A stretch of 64,000 nucleotides of DNA from an uncultured Adlercreutzia sp. Its GTDB lineage: Bacteria > Actinomycetota > Coriobacteriia > Coriobacteriales > Eggerthellaceae. Below are positions 16,610 to 26,358 of the stretch, one piece after another. The translations under genes and the position numbers were made by a program. The stretch covers positions 1 through 64,000 of the forward strand of contig CAJUSP010000007.1 of assembly GCA_910589165.1 (NCBI GenBank), written 5' to 3'. The notes beneath the pieces were generated by a model. That model searched no databases. It saw only the letters and a program-made list of their open reading frames with translations, and was not told the DNA's origin. The stretch's first letter is position 1. The number at the start of each line of letters is the position of its first letter.

Positions 16610-17554
16610 CTAGCTGAGGGTGTAGAAGGCGTAGCTGGCCTCGCCCTGGGCGAAGTCGGCGTCCACCTCGTAAGCGTAGCCTGGCTCCATGGTGAACGTC
16701 ACCGTGCCGTCGGACTGCAGCGTGGCGGCGATAGGCTCGTCTTCCGCATTCGGATCTACCGCCGGCTTGTCGGTGCTCACGAGCGGCGTGCGCTCGACCA
16801 CTACATTAGTCGGCGCTACGGAAAAGCCGATCAGCGCGTCAACCGGTGCGGCAATGCGCGCGTCGGCAACGCCCTCCACCAGCACGCCCTGGGCATCGTC
16901 GAAGTCGCCATCGAGCTCGCGCTTATCGGCGTTGGCATTGCCATCGCCCGGCACCACCCAGTCGTAGTCGTAGGCCTGAAGCATCACCGACGTCTGGGCC
17001 AGGTCGGTGGTGTACTCCACATAGGCCGAAGGCACCTCGGCCGGGTCGGGCGCCACAACTACCTGCTCGATAAGCTCGGCATACTGGTCGGCATCGGCAG
17101 GCGTTCCCTGCTCGATAACCTCAACCTTGGTGATGCCCGGGTACTGTCCCGGATAGCTCTCCAGCATAATGCCATTGCCCGTCACCTGTACGATGTTGCC
17201 CACCGCCAGCTCGTCGGCATCGATATCGTCGCCGTTCAAGCCGAAGACCACGTCATCGCCTTCGCCAATAAGGGTCGGGTAGTAAAGGCTGCCGGTGTCC
17301 TGATCGACGAACAGCACCGTGCCGCCATCGTTGTACACCACCATGGCCGTGCTGACCACGTCGCCGGCCGCCGGATTCGCGTCCGAAGCCGACGCATCCG
17401 CCGACGCCTCGGCCGCGCGGTTCCCCACCGCCTCAGGCTTGCCCGGATTGCCCGAGCCCCCCGTACAGCCAGCGAGCGCCACCGCAGCCCCCAAAGCCAA
17501 AACCAAAGCCACCGCCGAAAGAGCCACGCGGCGAGAAAGCAAGTTGATACTCAT
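16610..17554 (-). CDS. Secreted lipoprotein, function unknown
   Basis: About 314 residues. A signal peptide ends in the lipobox VALAGC, so the mature protein is lipid-anchored at Cys. A Gly/Ser/Ala-rich linker follows, then a small domain (VVYNDGGTVLFVDQDTGSLY, with a beta-barrel-like GNIVQVTGNGIM segment), then a region ending VTFTMEPGYAYEVDADFAQG. No enzyme motif is recognised. I chose the ATG at 17554 because the signal peptide starts there. Confidence 0.75.
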   Translation of the reverse strand: MSINLLSRRVALSAVALVLALGAAVALAGCTGGSGNPGKPEAVGNRAAEASADASASDANPAAGDVVSTAMVVYNDGGTVLFVDQDTGSLYYPTLIGEGDDVVFGLNGDDIDADELAVGNIVQVTGNGIMLESYPGQYPGITKVEVIEQGTPADADQYAELIEQVVVAPDPAEVPSAYVEYTTDLAQTSVMLQAYDYDWVVPGDGNANADKRELDGDFDDAQGVLVEGVADARIAAPVDALIGFSVAPTNVVVERTPLVSTDKPAVDPNAEDEPIAATLQSDGTVTFTMEPGYAYEVDADFAQGEASYAFYTLS

Positions 17555-17682
17555 AACGAAGACCTTTCTCTTCGACAATCGCATTGCCCCATAGTACCCC
17601 TCTTTTCCCAAGCCCAATCCAACAGTAGCAAAACCGTAGGCCCCCAGACAGCACATCTACACCACTCAGCAAAGGAAGAATA

Positions 17683-17814
17683 GGCTCCGGCACAGGGGGA
17701 GGGGGTGCCGCGCGCAGTTCATTGAAGTGCGCGAGAAGAGCCCCGAAGCCCTCTCGATGCGGCCGCACTTCAATGCTGTCTGAGCACGGCACCTCCTCCC
17801 CCTGCGCCGGAGCC
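17683..17814. repeat. 132-bp imperfect palindrome (cruciform-forming intergenic element)
   Basis: The outer arms GGCTCCGGCACAGGGGGAGG and the inverted CCTCCCCCTGCGCCGGAGCC have only small mismatches. An inner pair, CATTGAAGTGCG and CGCACTTCAATG, continues the symmetry. There is no coding potential. It lies between the lipoprotein and proC and may act as a terminator or be a miniature repeat. Confidence 0.75.
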
Positions 17815-17844
17815 GGACGGACAGACGGACTGACAGCCAGAATC

Positions 17845-18669
17845 CTACAGCGACTGAGCCTTAGCCACGCAAGCCGAAACCGCATTCATAACCGAGGCGC
17901 GGAACGCCCCCTCCTCCAGCGCGCGCACCCCTTCAATAGTGGTGCCCGCGGGCGAGCACACCATGTCCTTCAAATCGCCCGGATGCCGCCCCGTCTGCAG
18001 CACCAGCTGGGCCGAACCCGCCACGGCACCAGCGGCGAACTCATAGGCCTGGGCGCGCGGCATACCGGCCGCCACGGCCCCATCGGCCAGCGCCTCAATG
18101 AACATGAACACGAAAGCCGGCGAAGATCCCGCCACCGCGCTGGCCGCATCCATCAGCCGCTCGGGAACGACAATAGCCTCCCCAAAGCTGCGCACCAGAC
18201 TGAGGCACACGGCCTCATCAGCCTCGGTAGCGCCCGAGCCCAGGCACACGGCCGTCGTGCCCGCGTTCACCAGCGCGGGCGTGTTGGGCATGCAGCGAAT
18301 GAGCCGCATGGCACCCTCGTCGCGCCCGAACAGCTCGGCGATACGGGCAAGGGAAAGCCCCGCGGCAATGGAAATGACAAGCTTGTCGCCAACAACGTCG
18401 CGAATCTCGGCAATCACCTCGGGGAAGAACTGCGGCTTCACCGCCAGCACCGCCACGTCGGCCGCCTCTGCCACCTCGCGGTTGGAGGCCGTCACCGCCA
18501 GCCCGAACTCCTCGGCCCGCGCCGTGCGGGTGGCCTCGGTCTTCGCCGAGCCAATGAGGTCGGCCGCCGTGACGGGCGCCTCGCCAGCCGCAAGAACCGT
18601 GCCCTCGCGCAGCATGCCCCCGATGATGGCCGAAGCCATGTTCCCCAACCCGATGAACCCGATTTTCAT
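17845..18669 (-). CDS. proC: Pyrroline-5-carboxylate reductase
   Basis: 274 residues, typical length. It begins with the Rossmann motif MKIGFIGLGNMASAIIGGM. Diagnostic later segments are VLAVKPQFFPEV, IRCMPNTPALVNAG and the C-terminal signature DLKDMVCSPAGTTIEGVRAL. It catalyses NAD(P)H-dependent reduction of pyrroline-5-carboxylate to proline in the cytosol. The frame continues upstream of 18669, but homology and the Rossmann strand begin there. Confidence 0.97.
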   Translation of the reverse strand: MKIGFIGLGNMASAIIGGMLREGTVLAAGEAPVTAADLIGSAKTEATRTARAEEFGLAVTASNREVAEAADVAVLAVKPQFFPEVIAEIRDVVGDKLVISIAAGLSLARIAELFGRDEGAMRLIRCMPNTPALVNAGTTAVCLGSGATEADEAVCLSLVRSFGEAIVVPERLMDAASAVAGSSPAFVFMFIEALADGAVAAGMPRAQAYEFAAGAVAGSAQLVLQTGRHPGDLKDMVCSPAGTTIEGVRALEEGAFRASVMNAVSACVAKAQSL

Positions 18670-18847
18670 GTTGTTGCCCTCTTTCTCGAGATCGAATGCA
18701 TCATATCGACCGTTTTTCGGCAGAGCGATTTTTGCACCAATTATCAGGCATTTCTTGAGGTTTTCCCTGACAGATGGCCATGTCAAAAACCAGCGAGATA
18801 ATGCATTGCGTTTCCGCACGCGCCGATTAGCACTCCCAGTATACAAG

Positions 18848-18873
18848 AAGGGCTCCCGCATCTGGGAGCCCTT
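18848..18873 (-). terminator. Terminator of the APC permease gene
   Basis: AAGGGCTCCC and GGGAGCCCTT form a perfect 10-bp stem. A TTCTTGT tract follows on the minus strand. Confidence 0.8.
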
Positions 18874-18903
18874 CGCACCGTCGTTCGCGTAAACGTCCGC
18901 CAG

Positions 18904-20310
18904 TTACACGTCCAGGTTCTTGAAGGCCTCGGGCACTTCCTTGAAGCCCTTCGACTTCACTGCGCAAATGATGAAGCCGATGACGAACCACGACACGCCC
19001 AGAGCGTAGGTCATGATATCGAAGCCCGTAAACACATAGCCCAGGATGATGATACCGAGCCACGGGCACACGACGAACTTCACCCAGTCGCCCACGGTGC
19101 GGCGCTGCTTCTCGCGCACGAAGAAGAACCAGAACACCGCGAAGTTCAGCATGATGAACGAGGCCAGAGCGCCGAAGTTCACCAGCGTGGCCAGGTCGGC
19201 CATGGTGAGGATGAGCGACAGCACGAGCGCCACGGCGCCGATGAAGATGGCGCCGACCCAGGGGGTCTGGTACTTGGGATGCACCTTGCCGAAGATGGCG
19301 GGAATCACCTTGTCGCGGCCCATGGAGTACAGAAGGCGCGAGGCGGCCAGCTGGGCGTTCATGATGTTGGCGATGCCGATAGCCACGATGTTGATGATAA
19401 GCATGATGTTCATGAACAGGTCGCCGCCGATCATCTGGCAGCCGTAGAACCAGGCGTTCTCGGCGTGCTCGGGCGTCCAGCTTGCCCAGTCGGGCTGCAC
19501 CAGCGAGGCGATGTAGGTCTGCGCCACGAAGCACACGATGATGATGCCCAGGGCGATGAGAATGCCGCGGCCGATGTTCTTCTCGGGGCGGTTGGTTTCC
19601 TCGGCCAGGGTGGAAATGCCGTCGAAGCCCAGGAAGTTCAAGGCCGCGATGGAAATGCCCGCCGCCAGGAAGTGGGCGTCAACCTTGCCCGGCTGCCACA
19701 GCGGGTCGGCGTTGAACTCACCGGCACCGCCGCCGCCCAGGATGAAGTTCGTGCCCAGAGCGATGAACGCGATAACGGCCAGAATCTCAATGATGAAGAT
19801 GACGAGATCGATGCCGCGGGTCATGGAAATGCCGCGAATGTTCACGAAGGTGTTGAACAGCACGAACACGATGACCCACAGATACCACGGGCTGCCCGGC
19901 ACGAGCATGGTGCCCCAGTTCGCCACCATGACGTACAGCAGAGCCGGGGTAATGCAGTAATCCAGCAGGATAAGCCAGCCGGAGATGAAGCCCACGTGCG
20001 GGTTAATACCGCGCTGCACGTAGGAGTACACCGAGCCGGCAATGGGGAAACGGTTGCTCATGCGCACATAGCTGAGCGCCGTGAAGAAAATGGCCACGAA
20101 GCCCACAATGTACACGAGCGTGGACATGCCCAGCGAGTCTTGCTGCACCAGGCCCCAAATAGAATGCGGTGCGATGATCACCATGAACAGAACGCCGTAG
20201 AGCACGACGTCCCACAAGCCCAAGCCGCGGCGCAGCTCCTGCTTGTAGCCGAACTTCTCGAGGGACTTGCTGTCCGCCGAAAGGCTCGACGATTGAGCGG
20301 GATTCGACAT
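18904..20310 (-). CDS. APC-family amino acid permease
   Basis: 468 residues with about 12 membrane helices. Helix 1 has the unwound GLWDVVLYGVLFM segment, and a mid-protein AALNFLGFDGISTLAEE region is the conserved helix-6 signature. The family carries amino acids or polyamines by proton symport or exchange. Substrate is not readable. It has its own promoter region of about 200 bases and a terminator. The acetamidase-family gene lies upstream on the same strand, so a shared physiological role in amide or amine use is possible but speculative. Confidence 0.88.
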   Translation of the reverse strand: MSNPAQSSSLSADSKSLEKFGYKQELRRGLGLWDVVLYGVLFMVIIAPHSIWGLVQQDSLGMSTLVYIVGFVAIFFTALSYVRMSNRFPIAGSVYSYVQRGINPHVGFISGWLILLDYCITPALLYVMVANWGTMLVPGSPWYLWVIVFVLFNTFVNIRGISMTRGIDLVIFIIEILAVIAFIALGTNFILGGGGAGEFNADPLWQPGKVDAHFLAAGISIAALNFLGFDGISTLAEETNRPEKNIGRGILIALGIIIVCFVAQTYIASLVQPDWASWTPEHAENAWFYGCQMIGGDLFMNIMLIINIVAIGIANIMNAQLAASRLLYSMGRDKVIPAIFGKVHPKYQTPWVGAIFIGAVALVLSLILTMADLATLVNFGALASFIMLNFAVFWFFFVREKQRRTVGDWVKFVVCPWLGIIILGYVFTGFDIMTYALGVSWFVIGFIICAVKSKGFKEVPEAFKNLDV

Positions 20311-20508
20311 CTCGTCTCCTTCCTCCTCGCACGGGCCAGCCCTGCCGCCCGCGCTTCCAATGAGTACGCCGACCTTCCCCCGGCCGGCCGCAACCCATCG
20401 CCGTTACGCGAAACTGCGGCGCTTCCCCGGCATCGCAGCGTCGCACAGCGCCGATGTTGCGCAAATTATGCGCCCTGCTAAATATTGCCCATGCACACGG
20501 GAAACTCT

Positions 20509-21414
20509 TTATCCCACTAAAGGAGCAAATTCAGGCAGTTTCGGCGTGCCGATACGCAGGGAAAGCTGCACTTCGCAGGGCTTGCATCCCTGGCTGATTT
20601 CCACGTCGGACTGCACCGACATGTACATGTAGGTATCGGTGGCATCCCAGTCGGTCACGCGCATGAGCAGGCGCTGCATTTCCTTCGCGGCGCACACGAG
20701 GGCCTCGTTGTATTCCTGGGCGCTCGCGTTCACGTACCACTTGCCCGACGGGCCGAAGGTCTCCAGCACCGGCCAGTGCAGCTCGAAGCTCTTGATAAGG
20801 CCCACGCGCACAGTGATTTCGGCGGCAATCTCAATGCCCGTGCCGCACAGCTCGGCGTCGCCCATGGTGGCGTGCACGTCGCCCATCTGCAACAGAGCGC
20901 CCGGCACACGCACCGGGAAGTACAGGCGGGTGCCCTTGGTAATGAGCTTGTTGTCCATGTTGCCGCCGTAGCTGCCCACGAACCCGTCAGCGGGCGCGCC
21001 TTCCGCCGGCGCCGTGCCAATGACGCCGATCATGGGGTTAATGGGGAAACGGATGTCGTTGAAGTGCGCCATGCCGTCGCGCACGGGAATCTTCTTCGTG
21101 CGGTAAGGCGTGCCCTCGAACAGCGGCCCGCAATGATCGTCGGTGGCGATGGTGCCCTCGTCGGCCACCTGGATGTCGTAGATATCCACCACGAGCACGT
21201 CGCCTACCTCGGCGCCCTCCACGTACACCGGGCCCGCGGCGGGATTCGTGATGTTGTAGGAGAAATCCATGTCGCGCATGGTGACCGACTCGTCGGTCAA
21301 GCGGCCCGAAAAGCAATCGAGCGACTTGAATACGAGCACCTCGCCGGGCTCGGCCGTGGCGCAGGGCGGGTTGTCCTTCGAGAACGTGTAGACCTTCTCT
21401 TCGATGACTTGCAT
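20509..21414 (-). CDS. Acetamidase/formamidase family protein
   Basis: 301 residues. It contains the family's NPAAGPVYVEGAEVGDVLVV, TDDHCGPLF, FPINPMIGVIGTAP and GGNMDNKLITKGTRLYFPV segments, and MGDVHATMGDAELCGTGIE with the metal-binding Asp/His. Members hydrolyse short amides to acid and ammonia. I chose the ATG at 21414, which follows GGAGGTCCC; the frame continues 13 codons upstream without support. Confidence 0.9.
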   Translation of the reverse strand: MQVIEEKVYTFSKDNPPCATAEPGEVLVFKSLDCFSGRLTDESVTMRDMDFSYNITNPAAGPVYVEGAEVGDVLVVDIYDIQVADEGTIATDDHCGPLFEGTPYRTKKIPVRDGMAHFNDIRFPINPMIGVIGTAPAEGAPADGFVGSYGGNMDNKLITKGTRLYFPVRVPGALLQMGDVHATMGDAELCGTGIEIAAEITVRVGLIKSFELHWPVLETFGPSGKWYVNASAQEYNEALVCAAKEMQRLLMRVTDWDATDTYMYMSVQSDVEISQGCKPCEVQLSLRIGTPKLPEFAPLVG

Positions 21415-21618
21415 GGGACCTCCTTCGCGTTGGAACCGCACGGCATCGCGCACTCGCGCACGGCCGCGCTCTCGTGGAGACCATGATACGCCTCATCAGC
21501 GTTCAACAGTGCGCAAGCAACGCAATTTTGTCCACCCGAAAAAACAGGGTTTTACCTGGTGTTATTTCGCATTTTACCTGGTCAGATCGCTGGACAAGAT
21601 GGCGTTGATTGCGCACCT

Positions 21619-22965
21619 TTACTCGAGCACACGCAAGGTGGCGCGCGACTTGCCGGCGCGCTTGGCCACGTAGAGCGCCTCGTCAGCCACCTGGTACAGC
21701 TCGTCGAAGGTCACGGGAGATCGCGTCGTGGACGCGGCGCCCACGGTAATGGAAGGCTGCAGGTCGGCCGGCATGTCCTCGGGCCGCTCGCTGCGGGCGT
21801 AAATGCCGCCGGACAACGCCGCCAGCACGCGGTCGAGGGCCGGCCCCGGCGCGAGCCCCGCTGCGAATACGGCGAACTCGTCGCCGCCGAGGCGGGCCAC
21901 CACGTCGTCTTTACGCATGTTGCGCGAGAGGAACTTCGCGATTTCCTGCAGCACGCGGTCGCCCTCGGGGTGGCCGAACCCGTCGTTCACCTGCTTGAAG
22001 TTGTCTACGTCGATAAGGAACAGGCTGCAACCGCCGGCACATTCCTCGCCGGTCAGGGCCAAATCGATGCGCTGCATGGCCGCCTCGCGGTTGAAGATGC
22101 CCGTAAGCCCGTCGAGCTCCGCCCGGCGGCGCAGCGACGCCTCGCGCATGACCATCTCGTGCGTGTCCAGCAGGCGCCCCACATGGCGCAGCGGGCACCC
22201 CTTCTCGTCGAACAGCACGAAGGACTGGTAGCGGCACCAGATAGACTCGTCATCGGCGCTCTTCAGGGCCGTTTCCATATCGACGAAGCTGCCCCGCTCG
22301 ACCACAGATCGCAGCGGGTCAATATCGTGAACCGTCAGATCGATGGAGCATTCTCTGTCGCAGCGCTTCCGCAGAATGAGGTCCTCGGACACCGGAGGCC
22401 GGCCGAAACGGGCGTCGAAGTCGCCGAACACCTCGCCGGTCTGATCTTGGCAGTCGATGTCGAACATCACGTCGTGGCTGAGCACCGTAAGGATTTCCAA
22501 GCGCTCGTTGGCCCGCTCGAGGCTCTTCTGGTAGCGCATCTTCTCCGTCACGTCGATGACGGTAACGTAGAACCAGGCTGCGCCGTCATCGTCCACCACA
22601 TAGCGGCCGCGGTCGTCCACCCACAGCTCTTCGCCGTCGGGGCGGTTGAGCCGGTAGGTGACCGCGTCGGTATTGCCATGGGATATCTGCTCGCTGATCT
22701 CGCGAATGATGCGCTCGCGGTCGTCGGGGTGCACCATGCCGGGAAACACGTTGCCCGTGGCGGCGCAGAACTCCTCGTAGGTGGAGCAGCCGAACAGGGT
22801 GAGCACATCGCGGCTCACGTAGTCGATGGTTCCCGCGTCGTCGGCACGGTAGCGGAACAAGCCGCCGGGGATGCGATCGAGGAACTCCTGGGAAACCTCG
22901 TCCTCGATAACGCAGCCGTCGTGACTGCCCAGTTTGCCCTCGGTCACTCGGTGAAACGTGGTCAT
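21619..22965 (-). CDS. PAS-domain diguanylate cyclase (GGDEF)
   Basis: 448 residues. One clear PAS domain (~residues 40-150) contains GGLFRYRADDAGTIDYVS and ends VTVIDVTEKMRY; a second, more divergent sensor region follows. The C-terminal GGDEF domain has DGLTGIFNREAA, an intact RLGGDEFAVF active site, and an RKDD I-site five residues before it. It should therefore make cyclic di-GMP and be product-inhibited. No membrane helix is seen, so it senses a cytosolic signal. No EAL partner lies nearby. Confidence 0.92.
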   Translation of the reverse strand: MTTFHRVTEGKLGSHDGCVIEDEVSQEFLDRIPGGLFRYRADDAGTIDYVSRDVLTLFGCSTYEEFCAATGNVFPGMVHPDDRERIIREISEQISHGNTDAVTYRLNRPDGEELWVDDRGRYVVDDDGAAWFYVTVIDVTEKMRYQKSLERANERLEILTVLSHDVMFDIDCQDQTGEVFGDFDARFGRPPVSEDLILRKRCDRECSIDLTVHDIDPLRSVVERGSFVDMETALKSADDESIWCRYQSFVLFDEKGCPLRHVGRLLDTHEMVMREASLRRRAELDGLTGIFNREAAMQRIDLALTGEECAGGCSLFLIDVDNFKQVNDGFGHPEGDRVLQEIAKFLSRNMRKDDVVARLGGDEFAVFAAGLAPGPALDRVLAALSGGIYARSERPEDMPADLQPSITVGAASTTRSPVTFDELYQVADEALYVAKRAGKSRATLRVLE

Positions 22966-23071
22966 GGCCAGCCCTTTCGCTTGTCCTCTAGTTAATCCCC
23001 TCGTGGATGATACCACCACTTGCGCCGCACCCCTCTGACGTTCCGTCAATTCCCTTGGGGCCGGAAACGCA

Positions 23072-23098
23072 AGGCGGGGCCCGCTTGGGGCCCCGCCT
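23072..23098 (-). terminator. Terminator after aldehyde dehydrogenase
   Basis: AGGCGGGGCCC pairs with GGGCCCCGCCT around a five-base loop. On the minus strand a T-containing tract follows. Confidence 0.75.
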
Positions 23099-23126
23099 CG
23101 TTGAAAGGTTTCTGCGGCGCCGTGCG

Positions 23127-24560
23127 CTACAGGATGTTCTTCAAGATGATGGACTTGGTGTGGGTCATCTCGTCGAAGGTGCTCATGACGCCCTCGGTGC
23201 CAATGCCAGAGTACTTGTAGCCGCCGAAGGGCTGCTCGAAGGAGCGGTAGAAGCTGGCGCCGTTAATGACCACGCCGCCGCACTCCAGCTGGCAGGCCAC
23301 GCGGGCGCACAGCTTCTGGTCGCGGGAGAAGACGCAGCCGGAAAGGCCGAACATGGAGGCATTGGCGATCTCGATGGCCTCGGCCTCGTCCTTGAACTTG
23401 ATGATGGGCACCACGGGACCGAAGATCTCCATGTCGATAGCCACATCGGCCGTCTTCGGCACGTCCACGATCACCGTCGGCTCGATGAAGGCGCCGTCGC
23501 GGCCGCCGCCGAGCACGATCTTGCCGCCCTGCTGCACGGTCAGCTGAATCTGCTCCTCGACCTTCTTCGCGGCCTTCTCGGAAATCAGGCAGCCCAGCTC
23601 GGTGGAGTCCTCGGAGGGCATGCCGGTCTTGATCTTGCTCACGCGGTCGACCACCTTCTGCGCGAACTCGTCGGCCACCGACTCCTGCACAAGGAAGCGC
23701 TTGGAGGCGCAGCACACCTGGCCGGTGTTGTACATGCGGCCCCACAGCACCTCGTCGGCCGCCAGATCGAGGTCGGCGTCGTCCATGACGATGAAGGCGT
23801 CGTTGCCGCCCAGCTCCAGCGCCGTGTGAGTGAGGGTCTTCGCGCACACCTCGGCGGTCTCGATGCCCACCTCGGTGGAGCCGGTCAGGGTGACCAGGTC
23901 CACATCGGGGTTGCTGGTCAGCTCGTGGCCCACCACCGAGCCGCGGCCGGTAACGATCTGGGCCGCGCCGGGGGTCACGCCGGCCTCGCCCAGCAGGGCG
24001 GTCAGCATGCACAGCGTCAGCGGATTGTCCGTAGAGGGCTTCACGATGACGGCGTTGCCGGCCAGCAGGGCCGGAGCCACCTTCTGGTCGAACAGGTCGC
24101 AGGGAAAGTTGAATGGGATGACCGCGGCCACCACGCCCAAGGGCTCGCGGCGGGTGATGAGCAGGTTCGTGTCCTGGCCCTGCTCGATGCCGGCGGGAAT
24201 CACCTCGTCGTACAGGTGCTTCGCGCGCTCGGAAAACGCCTTGAACGCGATGGGAATGTTGCCGATTTCGGCGCGGGCCTCGGTGATGGGCTTGCCGGTT
24301 TCGTCGGAAAGCGTGCGAGCCAGCTTCTCCTTGTCGCGCTCCACCAAATCCAGGAAGGCCATCATGTACTCGGCGCGCTTCCACACCGGCACCTTGTTCC
24401 ACTCCACCTGGGCGGCCTTGGCGCACTGCACGGCGCGAGCCACGTCCTCGGCCGTCGCAGCAGGAACGGTGTCCACCAATTCGCCCGTAGCCGGATTGGT
24501 CACGTCGATAGTAGCCCCGTCCGAAGAATCAACCGCCTTGCCATCAATAAACATCTTCAT
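23127..24560 (-). CDS. NAD(P)-dependent aldehyde dehydrogenase
   Basis: 477 residues, full length. Landmarks are VIPFNFPCDLFDQKVAPALL, VKPSTDNPLT, the general-base glutamate in LELGGNDAFIVM, and the nucleophilic cysteine in NTGQVCCASKRF. It resembles succinate-semialdehyde, glyceraldehyde-3-phosphate or lactaldehyde dehydrogenases; the substrate is not certain. The FIST-domain gene ends 27 bases upstream, so the two are probably one operon. Confidence 0.92.
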   Translation of the reverse strand: MKMFIDGKAVDSSDGATIDVTNPATGELVDTVPAATAEDVARAVQCAKAAQVEWNKVPVWKRAEYMMAFLDLVERDKEKLARTLSDETGKPITEARAEIGNIPIAFKAFSERAKHLYDEVIPAGIEQGQDTNLLITRREPLGVVAAVIPFNFPCDLFDQKVAPALLAGNAVIVKPSTDNPLTLCMLTALLGEAGVTPGAAQIVTGRGSVVGHELTSNPDVDLVTLTGSTEVGIETAEVCAKTLTHTALELGGNDAFIVMDDADLDLAADEVLWGRMYNTGQVCCASKRFLVQESVADEFAQKVVDRVSKIKTGMPSEDSTELGCLISEKAAKKVEEQIQLTVQQGGKIVLGGGRDGAFIEPTVIVDVPKTADVAIDMEIFGPVVPIIKFKDEAEAIEIANASMFGLSGCVFSRDQKLCARVACQLECGGVVINGASFYRSFEQPFGGYKYSGIGTEGVMSTFDEMTHTKSIILKNIL

Positions 24561-24587
24561 AAGCAGTAACTCCTTAGTCAGTTTCTC

Positions 24588-25763
24588 TTACGCGCTAAAA
24601 CCCGTGAAGGACAGCATCAAACCGCCACACGTGTTATTGTTGTCATCCTCGAAGCCGTACTCGCCGAAGGTGAACTCCATGAGGTAGGGTACATCGCCGC
24701 ACACCTCGGCCACAGCGTCGGCCACTTCCCCAATGCGGGCATCAATGCCGGCGCGACGGCCGCCGCAATGCACCAGATGGAAAGCCACCGGGTCGCCGGG
24801 CATGCGGTCGATAAGCTCGCGCAGGGTATCGGGCACCGACTGAATGAGCTCGTCCACCGTGGCCTCCATGCGAATGACGCAGGTCTTCTCGGCCAGGTTG
24901 TTGCCCACGTTGATGGAGAAGTCGTCGTTGCCGTTCATGGGATGGCGAATGGCGATGAGGTCGCCCAGGCGATCCTTCACGCCCAGCGGCGAGCACACGG
25001 TATAGGCCAGCAGGTTGCCGCCGGCGATGTCCTCGTCAGAGCAGCCGGTCCACTCCTGGAACTTCTTCGCCGCCGGCACGCCGTCGATCTCGACCAGGGT
25101 GCGGTTGCCGTCGATCTTGGTGATGACGCCGAAGTCCTCGGTCTCGCGATAGGCGCCGGTGAACACGTTGGTCATGTCGGGCGCGTTCCAGAAGAAAGCT
25201 GCCACGCAGCCGTCGGCGAAGGACTCGCCGGTGGTGTACAGCTTCCACTCGCCGGCAATGGAGTTGTCGGCAGCCGAGCCGCCGAAGAACGGGATGCGGC
25301 CCACCACCGAGGAAATGCCCTTCAGGTAGAACTCCTCTTCAGCCGGAGAAGCGGCCATATAGAAGAAGTCGGGGGCATCGGTGCGCTCGGCGGCCTCCAT
25401 GGCAGCCGTGGCCAGCGCGGCGCCAGCGGCAACCGGGTCGCTGTTCTCGGAGCGGTCGGCCGCGGCCACGCCCACGGTCATGTCGGGGTCGGACAGGGCC
25501 ATCACACCCACAAACGGGGTGTCGCCGCCCACATAGCCGGCGCCGGAAACAACCACGCCGGTGAAAGAAGTGTTGCCGAGAACGGGAACGTCGGGAAGCG
25601 CCTCGCCCACGCCGGCGACTACTTCGTCGACATCGTAATCACAGCTGCAGTACACCAAGGCCACTTCAGTGGCATCGAGGCCGGCGGCTGCCTGAGCGGC
25701 AGCTTCCTTGCCCGCAGCGCGAGCGTCGGCAGCAGTGCTGGAACCTACGTTAGCTTTGAACAT
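24588..25763 (-). CDS. FIST-domain sensory protein
   Basis: 391 residues. The N-terminal FIST domain includes VALVYCSCDYDVDEVVAGV and PVLGNTSFTGVVVSGAG; the C-terminal FIST_C domain ends MEFTFGEYGFEDDN and GGLMLSFTGFSA. FIST proteins are proposed to bind small ligands, perhaps amino acids, and usually accompany signalling proteins. Here it is first in an operon with an aldehyde dehydrogenase and close to a diguanylate cyclase on the same strand, which hints at aldehyde- or metabolite-linked c-di-GMP control (inference). Confidence 0.85.
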   Translation of the reverse strand: MFKANVGSSTAADARAAGKEAAAQAAAGLDATEVALVYCSCDYDVDEVVAGVGEALPDVPVLGNTSFTGVVVSGAGYVGGDTPFVGVMALSDPDMTVGVAAADRSENSDPVAAGAALATAAMEAAERTDAPDFFYMAASPAEEEFYLKGISSVVGRIPFFGGSAADNSIAGEWKLYTTGESFADGCVAAFFWNAPDMTNVFTGAYRETEDFGVITKIDGNRTLVEIDGVPAAKKFQEWTGCSDEDIAGGNLLAYTVCSPLGVKDRLGDLIAIRHPMNGNDDFSINVGNNLAEKTCVIRMEATVDELIQSVPDTLRELIDRMPGDPVAFHLVHCGGRRAGIDARIGEVADAVAEVCGDVPYLMEFTFGEYGFEDDNNNTCGGLMLSFTGFSA

Positions 25764-26027
25764 GGTTTCCTCCTATTCGATTCGGGGCAGGATAGCCCCA
25801 AGGAGTCACGGTACCACTTCCGCCGCCCAACACACCTCCCATTGCGACCGTTTTTCGAGATTTCCATACCTTTGGGAGATTTCTAAACGATGATTTATTG
25901 ACTCATGTTCAGCAAGAAGGTAATGGAGCGCTCTCTCGTCCCTCTTGCTCAGCCGCAACCCTTCATTTATAGGGTCATTTTTTTGAGACCTCGCCCACGA
26001 AGTTCTGGAAATGAATTGGGAAACAAA
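25764..26027. other. Intergenic region, no gene
   Basis: Carries the promoter side of the FIST operon and an AT-rich stretch around 25970-26020. No conserved frame, tRNA or repeat was recognised besides the terminator that follows. Confidence 0.4.
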
Positions 26028-26057
26028 AAAGCCAGCACGCTGATTGGTGCTGGCTTT
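26028..26057 (-). terminator. Terminator of initiator tRNA gene
   Basis: AAAGCCAGCAC and GTGCTGGCTTT form an 11-bp stem. TTTTTTG follows on the minus strand. Confidence 0.88.
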
Positions 26058-26065
26058 AAAATTCA

Positions 26066-26143
26066 TGGTCGCGGGGGCCGGATTTGAACCGACGACCTTC
26101 GGGTTATGAGCCCGACGAGCTGACCAGACTGCTCCACCCCGCA
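26066..26143 (-). tRNA. Initiator tRNA-fMet (anticodon CAT)
   Basis: The anticodon stem-loop is CGGGCTCATAACCCG, with the three consecutive G-C pairs diagnostic of initiator tRNA. The first acceptor base (T) faces G72, a non-Watson-Crick pair as initiators require. The T-arm has GGTTCAAATCC, and CCA is encoded. The D-loop is one base longer than in the E. coli initiator. Confidence 0.93.
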
Positions 26144-26343
26144 ATGGGTTGCCTCAAAGGGCAAGGATATATATTACGCCCTTGAGCGAACTTTGCAAGT
26201 CTTGGAGCCTCCTTCACCCCAAGGAGCACAATTCCTGCACATCTTCCAAGGTGCCCACCACGAATCGCACCGGGCGTCGAGAACCGCAAGAGGCGCCGCA
26301 AATCAACGAAACGCTGGGGGCTGTACGGCAGGCGCGAACATGC

Positions 26344-26349
26344 TATGAT
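26344..26349 (+). promoter_or_regulatory. -10 element suggesting a leaderless EamA transcript
   Basis: TATGAT ends nine bases before the EamA start codon and no Shine-Dalgarno is visible, so transcription may start at or next to the ATG. Confidence 0.35.
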
Positions 26350-26358
26350 GCTCCGACG

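Noticed and set aside
20459..20473. Palindrome GCGCAAATTATGCGC between the permease and acetamidase genes
   Set aside because: Short and single; no regulator can be tied to it, so it was not listed as an operator.
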